5,293 nucleotides of DNA from an uncultured Solirubrobacteraceae bacterium (GTDB lineage: Bacteria > Actinomycetota > Thermoleophilia > Solirubrobacterales > Solirubrobacteraceae). The notes under the pieces are model-generated. The model saw only the letters and a program-made list of their open reading frames with translations, was not told the origin of the DNA and ran no database searches. The stretch lies in NCBI GenBank assembly GCA_955652345.1, contig CATPBV010000007.1, forward strand, positions 1-5,293, read 5' to 3'. Below are positions 1 to 5,293 of this stretch, piece after piece; the stretch's first letter is position 1; each line of letters begins with the position of its first letter. Made by a program: the position numbers and the translations under genes.

Positions 1-113
1 AGCACCTGGGCGACGATGTACACGACCAGAACGTTGACGATCACCCCGATCCCTAGGAATGTGACCAGCAGAGCGAGCGTCTGGCCGAGGGCAGCGTCCG
101 CGAGGATCGGCAT
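1..113 (-). CDS. Membrane protein, N-terminal fragment (runs off window)
   Basis: Reading leftward from ATG at 113-111, the frame stays open to the window edge for about 37 codons. It begins MPILADAALGQTLALL and continues into an uninterrupted hydrophobic stretch (about residues 10-37, rich in L, V, I, G), so a membrane helix or signal anchor starts almost at once. An in-frame TGA lies seven codons upstream with no start codon in between, which fixes this ATG as the start unless the fragment is not coding. The ribosome binding site is poor: a GAGG lies about 16 bases upstream. The gene is divergent from the tRNA gene, with 75 bases between them. No family can be named from this fragment; a small membrane protein or an anchored enzyme are both possible. 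Confidence 0.55.
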   Translation of the reverse strand, partial: MPILADAALGQTLALLVTFLGIGVIVNVLVVYIVAQV

Positions 114-188
114 CTCGGGTGGGAGGGTACCTCAGCCGCCCACCGTCGGCGACGGGATGTGCTCCGGTGGTACGGTCGCCGCGAGCGC

Positions 189-260
189 GGCCCGGTAGCT
201 CAGTGGTAGAGCAGCGGACTCATAATCCGTCGCGCGCAGGTTCGACCCCTGCCCGGGCCA
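189..260 (+). tRNA. tRNA with anticodon CAT (Met elongator or Ile2)
   Basis: A full cloverleaf folds by eye. The acceptor stem GGCCCGG (189-195) pairs with CCGGGCC (253-259), with discriminator A260. The D stem is GCTC (198-201) with GAGC (209-212). The anticodon stem is GCGGA (214-218) with TCCGT (226-230), loop CTCATAA, anticodon CAT at 221-223. The T stem is GCAGG (236-240) with CCTGC (248-252), loop TTCGACC. The variable loop is five bases. The 3' CCA is not encoded, since CT follows the discriminator. The stem lacks the C1-A72 mismatch of initiator tRNA, so this is elongator Met or the lysidine-decoded Ile2. C4-G69 and C5-G68 match pairs reported as TilS determinants in E. coli Ile2, which leans toward Ile2. 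A weak -10-like TACGGT at 171-176 would place transcription start a few bases before the gene. Confidence 0.95.
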
Positions 261-285
261 CTGAGAAGATGGGGTCGCAGCCACA

Positions 286-308
286 GATTGTGGAATAATT
301 CAATAATC
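286..308. promoter_or_regulatory. Candidate GntR-type operator (23-bp inverted repeat)
   Basis: The arms GATTGTGGAAT and ATTCAATAATC flank a central A at 297. Nine of eleven positions pair symmetrically; the mismatches are at 292/302 and 290/304. The element is 17/23 A+T inside strongly GC-rich DNA and ends directly before the transporter ATG at 309. FadR-type GntR regulators bind short dyads, often autoregulating, and the second gene of this operon encodes such a protein. Its role as that regulator's operator is inferred from symmetry, composition and position. It overlaps the -10-like AATAAT at 294-299, so a bound protein would block polymerase. Confidence 0.5.
294..299 (+). promoter_or_regulatory. 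Possible -10 element of the transporter-regulator operon
   Basis: AATAAT differs from the consensus TATAAT at one position and lies 9 bases before ATG 309 and 12 before ATG 312. A start of transcription about seven bases downstream would fall on or next to the start codon, giving a leaderless mRNA, which is common in actinobacteria. No good -35 hexamer is visible 17 bases upstream (271-276 reads GGGGTC). The A+T richness that creates this match also belongs to the inverted repeat, so the resemblance may be incidental. Confidence 0.3.
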
Positions 309-1247
309 ATGATGGATCGTCTCCTCGTCCTCTTCGCAGCCGTGTGCTTTGGCACGACTGGCACTGCGCAGGCGCTCGGCCCTCGTGTGAGTCCACTTGC
401 AGTCGGCGCCGCACGCATCGCGATCGGCGATGGCCTCCTGGTCCTCGTCGCGGGGCTCGCGCGGCGGCGCGCCCCGGCTCGAAGCACGCTGACCTGGCCT
501 CGCGCGGAGGTCGCCGCCGCGGCAGTCCTCGTCGCCGTCTTCCAGCTGGCCTTCTTCGCGGCGATCCGGCAGACCGGCGTCGCAATCGGGACAGTGGTCG
601 CGATCGGCAGCGGCCCCTGCGTCGCCGGTGGCCTGGGCGCACTGTTTGCCGGAGACCGTCTCACCGCGCGCTGGGCGGCGTCGACTGCCGTTGCCGTTGC
701 GGGCATCGTGCTGCTCGCGCTCGCGGGCGGCGGTGCCCATGTCGAGGCCGGGGGCGTTGCGCTTGCCTTGGTGGCCGGCGCCGGATATGGCGGTTACACG
801 GTCGCCGCCAAACGGCTGCTGCTCCTCGGCCATGCCCCGTGGGACGTCATGGCGCGGGTGTTCGGCCTCGCCGGGCTCCTGTTGCTCCCCATGCTCGCGC
901 TCACCAGCTCGGCACCGCTTGCAAGCGCAAGTGGGATCTGCCTCGCGCTGTACCTTGGCGCGATACCGACCTGCCTCGCCTACCTGTGTTTCGCGCGCGG
1001 CCTGCAGACACTCGGAGCGGGCGACACGGCGAGGCTCGTCCTCGCCGAGCCGCTAACCGCCACCGTCCTCGGCGCCGTAGTCCTAGCAGAGAACCTCGGC
1101 GTCCAGGCGATCGCCGGGGTTGTCCTCATCATCCTGGGGCTGCTCGTGCCCACGCTGCCCGCTGCGCACGAGGGCCCAGTCCCTTTCATCCGTGCGGGAG
1201 CAGACGCCGTTGCCCCCCTCGGCGCGCAACAGCGGGCGGCCACATGA
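309..1247 (+). CDS. EamA-family (DMT superfamily) transporter
   Basis: A 312-residue inner-membrane protein with ten predicted helices (roughly residues 4-23, 29-50, 66-86, 91-115, 122-140, 146-166, 180-200, 207-228, 238-260, 264-283), the usual plan of two five-helix EamA repeats. Family signs are the N-terminal FAAVCFGTTGTAQAL helix and the late LAEPLTATVLGAVVLAE segment, which resembles the conserved EamA pattern of a Pro-Leu-Thr helix ending in Glu. Members carry amino acids, nucleosides, drugs or other metabolites, mostly outward; the substrate here cannot be told. I chose ATG 309. ATG 312 is equally possible, while a TTG at 288 would add seven polar residues encoded by the inverted repeat and is unlikely. 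No Shine-Dalgarno is visible, suggesting leaderless translation. A soluble tail of about 29 residues follows the last helix. The stop overlaps the next gene as ATGA, so the two are co-translated. Confidence 0.88.
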   Translation: MMDRLLVLFAAVCFGTTGTAQALGPRVSPLAVGAARIAIGDGLLVLVAGLARRRAPARSTLTWPRAEVAAAAVLVAVFQLAFFAAIRQTGVAIGTVVAIGSGPCVAGGLGALFAGDRLTARWAASTAVAVAGIVLLALAGGGAHVEAGGVALALVAGAGYGGYTVAAKRLLLLGHAPWDVMARVFGLAGLLLLPMLALTSSAPLASASGICLALYLGAIPTCLAYLCFARGLQTLGAGDTARLVLAEPLTATVLGAVVLAENLGVQAIAGVVLIILGLLVPTLPAAHEGPVPFIRAGADAVAPLGAQQRAAT

Positions 1248-1891
1248 CCACAGCGCCCGAGCCGATCGAGCGCGTGAGCGCAGTCGAGGCGCTGCTGCGG
1301 ATCCTGCGCGCGCGAATCCTCGACGGCGAGCTCGCTCCCGGCTCGCGCCTGGTAGAGCGCGAGCTGACCGAGCGCTTCGACGTCGCCCGCCACACGCTGC
1401 GCGCCGCCCTGCGCTCGCTGGCCGCCGAAGGCCTGGTCGTGATCGAGCCCGACCGCGGCGCGCGTGTTAAGGCCCTCGCCGCCGCCGAACTCGGCCCGCT
1501 CTTCGAGCTACGAACTGCGCTCGAGGTCGAGGCCTCTCGGCTTGCGCTCGCCCGTCACGGAGGCCGCCTGCCCGCCACCGTTCACCAGGCGGTGCAGCAC
1601 CTCGTTGCCGTCTGCGCGGGGTCACCGGCCTGGAGCGCGGTCACCGCCGCCCACGACGACGTGCACCACGCAATCGTGACCGCCGCGGGCTCGCCCCGCA
1701 TCGAAGCCGCCTACGACGCACTTGCCGCCGAGCTCCAGGTCTTTCTCATCCAGATGCGGCCCGAATGGTCGATGCCCCGCATGGCCAAGCACCACCAGAC
1801 ACTACTTCGTGACCTCGAAGCGAGCGGACCCGACGCGCTCCGCGCTCACATCGCCGATGGGCTTCAGAGCGTCCTGCGAGCCTCCCACTAG
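1244..1891 (+). CDS. GntR-family transcriptional regulator, FCD (FadR-like) type
   Basis: A 215-residue protein, normal for FadR-subfamily regulators. Residues 12-77 form the winged helix: RILDGELAPGSRLVERELTE leads into the helix-turn-helix, with recognition segment ARHTLRAALRSLAAEGL and wing VVIEPDRGARV. Residues about 83-213 form the helical FCD effector domain. Candidate metal/ligand residues are Asp138 and His142 in the HDDVHHAIV helix, His183 or His184 in AKHHQTLL, and His202 in LRAHIADGL. FCD domains usually bind a metal plus a small carboxylate, so the inducer is likely an organic acid or similar metabolite. The start is set by the ATGA overlap with the transporter stop; a GTG at 1274 is a weaker alternative. 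It probably represses or activates its own operon through the dyad at 286-308. Which metabolite it senses, and whether the transporter moves it, is inference. Confidence 0.92.
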   Translation: MTTAPEPIERVSAVEALLRILRARILDGELAPGSRLVERELTERFDVARHTLRAALRSLAAEGLVVIEPDRGARVKALAAAELGPLFELRTALEVEASRLALARHGGRLPATVHQAVQHLVAVCAGSPAWSAVTAAHDDVHHAIVTAAGSPRIEAAYDALAAELQVFLIQMRPEWSMPRMAKHHQTLLRDLEASGPDALRAHIADGLQSVLRASH

Positions 1892-1896
1892 GGAGG
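1881..1896. terminator. GC-rich hairpin over the regulator stop, possible terminator
   Basis: CCTCCC (1881-1886) pairs perfectly with GGGAGG (1891-1896) around the four-base loop ACTA, which contains the first two bases of the regulator's TAG. A G-T wobble could add a seventh pair. There is no T-tract after it on either strand, so it is not a classical intrinsic terminator. It may act as a weak or bidirectional one where the two operons converge, or only as an mRNA 3' end protector. Confidence 0.35.
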
Positions 1897-2013
1897 TCCC
1901 GGGTCGACGACGAGCGGGTGGCCGGCGAGTTCGGCGACGAGTCTCATTGCTTCCTCTGCCGACACATACCGCTGCAGCCGCGGGCGGACGAGGACCATCG
2001 ACAACAGCTTGCT
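1888..2013 (-). pseudogene. Remnant of a PIN-domain toxin (COG1569-like)
   Basis: The minus-strand frame ending at TAG 1890-1888 reads SKLLSMVLVRPRLQRYVS, then EEAMRLVAELAGHPLVVDP and GPP, then stop. This resembles the middle of the COG1569-type PIN toxins, where a Ser-x-Leu-Leu ... VLxRPRLxRYVSxEE block is followed by a helix, an acidic VxDPxPP turn and then a DPDDDYLVALA-like catalytic segment. Here the frame ends exactly before that segment. The expected N-terminal LDTNVLVSA-type catalytic motif is not found in any minus-strand frame up to 2205. The spacing between LLS and VLVRP also seems about three residues short, as after a deletion. So this is a broken, inactive fragment, not a gene. 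The family match is from memory of the pattern and could be wrong. Its stop codon shares the CTAG at 1888-1891 with the regulator's stop. Confidence 0.5.
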
Positions 2014-2205
2014 CGTTGGCGTACTCCTTGGAGGCGAGCGAGTGCCTTCGATCCGCCACACCATCTCGGTGGGAACACATCGGTGACAGTGCCCGTTCCG
2101 TCCTGCCAGATGTCGAAGACTTGCCGGATCGTCTGCCTGTTGGACTCTGCGCGAGCGGCAGGTGTCTGGAGTCATGCGGTCGCTCTGTGCGTTCTTGCGG
2201 GACGT
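2014..2205. other. Gene-free stretch between convergent operons
   Basis: Together with the toxin fragment this fills the 314 bases between the stops of the two operons. Open frames exist on both strands but none has a plausible start, ribosome site and conserved motif. One minus-strand frame (about 2138-2061) reads RQTIRQVFDIWQDGTG and looks protein-like, yet it has an upstream stop, no start and no family I know. It may be more of the decayed locus that includes the PIN fragment. I see no convincing terminator after the kinase stop. Confidence 0.5.
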
Positions 2206-3618
2206 CTATGCACTGGCGCCGTCGAGCGGCAGCCACACGTGGAAGACCGTCCGTCCGGGTGTTGAGTCGAAATCGATCGAGCCGCCAAGTCGTTCGGTGA
2301 CTATCCGGCGCGCGGTGTCGAGCCCTAGGCCGGTGCCTTCGCCGACGTCCTTGGTGGTGAAGAAGGGGTCGAACACCCGGTCGCGGATGACGTCAGGGAT
2401 TCCCGGTCCGGTGTCGGCGATATCGACCCGGGCGCAGATGCCGTCGCGTGCGGTGGCGATCTCGATCGTGCCCGAGTCGCTGAGCGCTTCAATCGCGTTC
2501 GCGAGCAGGTTGGTCCAGACTTGGTTGAGCTCGGAGCCTCGGAGGGTGACCTTCGGCAGTGAGCGGTCGTAGTCGCGCTGGATCTTGATCGAGGTGTGCT
2601 TGACCTTGTGAGAAAGGACAACGAGGGTTGTCTCGAGACCTTCGTGGATGTCGGTCTCGACGAGGTCGCCTCGGTCGGCGAATGCGTACGCCTTGATGGC
2701 CTTGACGAGCTTGCCCATGCGGTCGGTCGACTCCGCGATCTCGGCCGCCAGCCCGCGGGCCGTGAGCGACGCCGCGATCCAGGCGATCGCGTCGCTCGTT
2801 GCCGGGCCGGCGATCGTGGCTACACGAGCGAGCCACCGCGCGTCGACCCCGGCAGCCGCAAGCGGTTCGGTCAGGCGCCACGGCTCGGCCACGCCGAGGT
2901 GCTCGAGCGATTGGAGTAAGTCATCTTCCGCATCGGCCGCATCGAGCGTGGATAGGGAGTTCCGCGATGCGGCCCGCTCAATCGCCTCGCGTTGCATCAT
3001 CACGAGTTCCTGCGCCTGCTCGCGCTCCATCCCAGATTCGACGAACAGGCCGATCGTCGACGCCAGCACGTCGAGCGCCTCGGCTAGATCGGCCGCCGCG
3101 CGTCGCGCTGCCGACGCGGGGTTGTTGAGCTCGTGTGCGAGCCCGGCCGCCATCGTGCCGAGCGACGCCAACCGCTCGCGATTCTGCTCGCGCGCCGCCC
3201 AACGGGCTGAGAAAATCCGGACCGCACGCATCACCCGGCGGTGTACGGAGCGCTGGCTGAGGGCCAGCCGGGTGAAGTCCTCCGGCTCGACAACCGCCAT
3301 CCGGACGTCCGTCTCGGCGCGCAACTCGCCTGCGAAACCGGTCTCGGTCAGTGTTGTGATCGCGCCCATCCAGGTCGGTGCGACCTGACGCCCGACCTGC
3401 TCGACGCGGCCTGCTTCGAAGATCAGGCCCTGCACGACGCCTTCCAGCAGCAGGAAAACGCCAACGGACGGCTGGTGGGGCTCAGCGACGACTGTGTCGG
3501 CCGGCACCTCACGGATTGCGGCGACCTCCTGCCAGAGTGCCAGTTGCTCGTCGTCGAGCTCGTCGAAAAGGTCGATCCCACGGAGCTCCTCGAGTGTGGC
3601 TCGCCCCGGGTCGGTCAT
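2206..3618 (-). CDS. Soluble histidine kinase with CRP-like N-terminal sensor domain
   Basis: A 470-residue protein without membrane helices. Residues about 12-120 resemble a CRP/cyclic-nucleotide-binding beta-roll (opening LRGIDLFDELDDEQLALW, then VGVFLLLEGVVQGLI), but the phosphate-binding cassette (GE...R-S/T-A) is not recognisable, so the ligand may not be a cyclic nucleotide. The H-box is LGTMAAGLAHELNNP, with phospho-acceptor His162. DHp helix 2 appears only near residues 285-312 (IAESTDRMGKLVKAIKAYAF), leaving an unusual insert of about 100 residues. The ATPase domain is complete: N-box LNQVWTNLLANAIEAL (N374), G1 DTGPGIP (402-408), F-box FDPFFTTK (416-423), G2 GEGTGLGL (427-433). ATG 3618-3616 overlaps the stop of the flavoprotein gene as ATGA; the open frame continues upstream, but that part is antisense-frame shadow of the flavoprotein. 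The receiver domain on that flavoprotein is the obvious phosphotransfer partner. Confidence 0.92.
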   Translation of the reverse strand: MTDPGRATLEELRGIDLFDELDDEQLALWQEVAAIREVPADTVVAEPHQPSVGVFLLLEGVVQGLIFEAGRVEQVGRQVAPTWMGAITTLTETGFAGELRAETDVRMAVVEPEDFTRLALSQRSVHRRVMRAVRIFSARWAAREQNRERLASLGTMAAGLAHELNNPASAARRAAADLAEALDVLASTIGLFVESGMEREQAQELVMMQREAIERAASRNSLSTLDAADAEDDLLQSLEHLGVAEPWRLTEPLAAAGVDARWLARVATIAGPATSDAIAWIAASLTARGLAAEIAESTDRMGKLVKAIKAYAFADRGDLVETDIHEGLETTLVVLSHKVKHTSIKIQRDYDRSLPKVTLRGSELNQVWTNLLANAIEALSDSGTIEIATARDGICARVDIADTGPGIPDVIRDRVFDPFFTTKDVGEGTGLGLDTARRIVTERLGGSIDFDSTPGRTVFHVWLPLDGASA

Positions 3619-5288
3619 GCGCTGGCCAGGTACTCGTGGATCAGCGAGACGGCCATCGACCCCTCGCCGACGGCGTTGGCCACTCGCTTGATCGACCGAG
3701 TTCGCACGTCGCCGGCGACGAACACGCCGGGCACGCTCGTCTCGAGCGCGTACGGTTCGCGGGACAGCGGCCAGCCGTGATCGCGCACCTCGGGACCCGC
3801 GAGGATGAAACCGTGCTCGTCGCGCGCGACGACGCCCTCGAGCCAACCGGTGCGGGGCGTGGCGCCGATGAACACAAAGCAGGCGTCGACGTCCTCGACC
3901 GTCTCGGTCCCGTCCGACGCGCGTATCCTCAGTGCGCGGAGGTGGCCATCCTCGCCTTCGGCGGAGATCGCCTGCGCGCCGGTCCGCACCTCGACGTTCG
4001 GCAATGCTGCGATCTGCTCGATCAGGTAGTGGGACATCGACTTCACGAGCGAGGCGGCCCGCACGAGCATCGTCACCCGATCGGCGTAGCCGCTGAAATA
4101 CACCGCGGCCTGGCCAGCGGAGTTGGCGCCGCCGATCACGACGACATGCTGGTCGGTACACCCGCGCGCTTCGTTCACCGCGGCGCCGTAATAGATGCCA
4201 GCGCCCGTCAGCTCCGCAAAGCCGGGAGCGTTCAGCTGGCGATAGGAGACACCCGACGCGACCAGCACCGTGTTGGCGCTCAGGATCCCGCCGCCGGTTA
4301 GCTGCACTAGCCGCCCGGACCCTTCGATCTGAAGCGCGACCGCTTCCTGCACGGTGACGAGCTCCGCTCCGAGCCGACGCGCCTGATCTGTCGCCCGCCG
4401 CGCCAGGTCGGAGCCGCTCAACCCCGCCGGGAAGCCGAGATAATTCTCGATCCTGCTCGACTGGCCCGCCTGGCCTCCCGGCGCCTCACGCTCGACCATC
4501 ACGGTGCGAAGCCCCTCCGAGGCACCGTACACGGCGGCCCCGAGCCCTGCCGGACCGCCGCCGACGATCACCAGGTCGTAGTGATCGCCGACCGGCTGGG
4601 CAGAGATTCCGAGCCGTTCCGCCAACTCGAGCATCGTCGGTCGCTCGAGGATCGATCCGTCTTCGAGCAGCGCGACCGGCAGCCTGTCCGCGTCGACGCC
4701 GGCGACCGACAGCAGCTCCTGCGCCTCGCCATCGCGCTCGACGTCGAGCCACCGCGCTGGCACGCGATTACGAGCCAGGAAATCGCGCACGTCGTGCGAC
4801 TCCTTGGAGAACCGATGGCCGATGACGCGCACTCCGCCCGACTCCAGCGCCGCGCCGGCCTCCCAGGTCGTGAGCAGGTCCTCGAGCACCGGGAACAGCT
4901 GCTCCTCGGGCGGGTCCCATGGCTTCAGCAGGTAGTAGTCGAGCGCCACTTCGTTGATCGCCTGGATCGCCGCCTCAGTGTCGGCGTACGCCGTCAATAG
5001 AACCCGCTTCGCCTCCGGCGCCAGCTCCCGCGCCCGCACGAGGTAGTCCGTCCCGGACAGGCCAGGCATCCGCTGGTCGGCGACCAGCAGTGCCACCTGC
5101 TCCCCGCGAGCCCGGACCTGTCTGAGGAGGTCGAGCCCCTCGGCACCCGAGCCGGCGCGCATCACCCGATACCGCTCGCCAAAGCCGCGCCTCAGATCGC
5201 GCGAGACAGCAGCCAGGACTGCCGGCTCGTCGTCAACCGCGACGATCGCCGGGCGGCGCCGCTGGGCTTGAAGATCCTGCTGATCCAC
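3615..5288 (-). CDS. Receiver domain / glutaredoxin-like / thioredoxin-reductase-like FAD fusion protein
   Basis: A 557-residue cytoplasmic protein with three modules. Residues 13-140 are a CheY-like receiver: acidic pair Asp19-Asp20, phospho-acceptor Asp71 in VADQRMPGLSG, Thr99 and Lys122 (LLKPW). Residues 152-230 look like a thioredoxin/glutaredoxin fold (VRVIGHRFSKESHDVRDFLA, then LPVALLEDG) without cysteines. Residues 236-557 follow the thioredoxin reductase plan: FAD site VIVGGGPAGLGAA, PGGQAGQSSRIENYLGFP, second dinucleotide site VVVIGGANSAGQAA, and C-terminal FAD motif GVFVAGDVR. The reductase CxxC is missing: Gly368 and Val371 occupy those places in GIYYGAAVNEA. Only Cys377 and Cys470 exist in the whole protein. 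It probably transfers electrons from NAD(P)H through FAD to an unknown acceptor under phosphorylation control by the kinase encoded next. The start is taken as GTG 5288; the frame is open to the edge five bases further, so a longer form or a ribosome site outside the window cannot be excluded. Confidence 0.9.
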   Translation of the reverse strand: MDQQDLQAQRRRPAIVAVDDEPAVLAAVSRDLRRGFGERYRVMRAGSGAEGLDLLRQVRARGEQVALLVADQRMPGLSGTDYLVRARELAPEAKRVLLTAYADTEAAIQAINEVALDYYLLKPWDPPEEQLFPVLEDLLTTWEAGAALESGGVRVIGHRFSKESHDVRDFLARNRVPARWLDVERDGEAQELLSVAGVDADRLPVALLEDGSILERPTMLELAERLGISAQPVGDHYDLVIVGGGPAGLGAAVYGASEGLRTVMVEREAPGGQAGQSSRIENYLGFPAGLSGSDLARRATDQARRLGAELVTVQEAVALQIEGSGRLVQLTGGGILSANTVLVASGVSYRQLNAPGFAELTGAGIYYGAAVNEARGCTDQHVVVIGGANSAGQAAVYFSGYADRVTMLVRAASLVKSMSHYLIEQIAALPNVEVRTGAQAISAEGEDGHLRALRIRASDGTETVEDVDACFVFIGATPRTGWLEGVVARDEHGFILAGPEVRDHGWPLSREPYALETSVPGVFVAGDVRTRSIKRVANAVGEGSMAVSLIHEYLASA

Positions 5289-5293
5289 ATCCG

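Noticed and set aside
281..293. CCACA-GAT-TGTGG hairpin as a terminator of the tRNA gene
   Set aside because: Only five pairs and no T-tract follows; it overlaps the better 23-bp dyad.
288..308. TTG start giving a 319-residue transporter
   Set aside because: It would add seven polar residues encoded by the inverted repeat, with no ribosome site, ahead of a typical EamA start at ATG 309.
189..308. tRNA 3' end as an integration site for a mobile element
   Set aside because: No copy of the tRNA 3' end and no integrase or other mobile gene is present in the window.
344..1243. Extension of the regulator frame far upstream
   Set aside because: Arg/Pro-rich shadow of the transporter gene with no domain; the real GntR start is at 1244.
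2061..2138. Protein-like minus-strand frame (RQTIRQVFDIWQDGTG) as a small gene
   Set aside because: There is a stop upstream, no start codon or ribosome site, and no family recognised.
1918..2300. Plus-strand frames between the operons as genes
   Set aside because: No plausible starts or motifs, and they run into the antisense of the kinase gene.
3619..4161. N-terminal extension of the kinase to 651 residues
   Set aside because: The extra part is an Arg-rich out-of-frame reading of the flavoprotein gene; the ATGA overlap at 3618 gives a natural start.
3378..4301. Long plus-strand frame opposite the flavoprotein and kinase genes
   Set aside because: It is antisense to two well-supported genes, has low-complexity charged composition and no recognisable motif; typical of high-GC DNA.

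Overview
The window is GC-rich DNA with tightly packed, overlapping genes. It has a CCA-less tRNA gene, a probable leaderless start, a GTG start and ATGA-coupled gene pairs. This fits a high-GC actinobacterium. A deep-branching class such as Thermoleophilia is possible, but nothing here fixes the lineage.

Left part (1-308). The 5' end of a small or N-terminally anchored membrane protein reads leftward off the edge. A divergent tRNA gene with anticodon CAT follows. Its acceptor stem leaves open whether it is elongator Met or the lysidine-modified Ile2 type. Next comes a short A+T-rich stretch holding a 23-bp imperfect inverted repeat, which ends just before the transporter start codon.

Rightward operon (309-1891). 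A ten-helix EamA-family (DMT superfamily) transporter overlaps by ATGA with a GntR/FCD-family regulator. The likely logic is that the regulator binds the inverted repeat and controls its own operon in response to a small, probably acidic, metabolite that the transporter may move. The substrate cannot be read from sequence.

Middle (1881-2205). A GC-rich hairpin covers the end of the regulator gene. Just beyond it, on the minus strand, lies a short piece that reads like the middle of a PIN-domain toxin (COG1569-like) and stops before the domain's C-terminal part. The rest, to 2205, holds no convincing gene.

Leftward operon (5288-2206, minus strand). A three-part flavoprotein (receiver domain, cysteine-less glutaredoxin-like linker, thioredoxin-reductase-like FAD/pyridine-nucleotide module) is followed, again with an ATGA overlap, by a soluble histidine kinase with a CRP-like N-terminal sensor fold. 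Together they look like a complete two-component system whose output is a flavin enzyme rather than a transcription factor. The enzyme lacks the CxxC of true thioredoxin reductases, its middle domain also lacks cysteines, and the NADPH-type HRR motif is absent, so its chemistry is open. This pair is the most interesting system in the window. The architecture occurs in database annotation as 'fused response regulator/thioredoxin-disulfide reductase', a name the sequence does not support literally.
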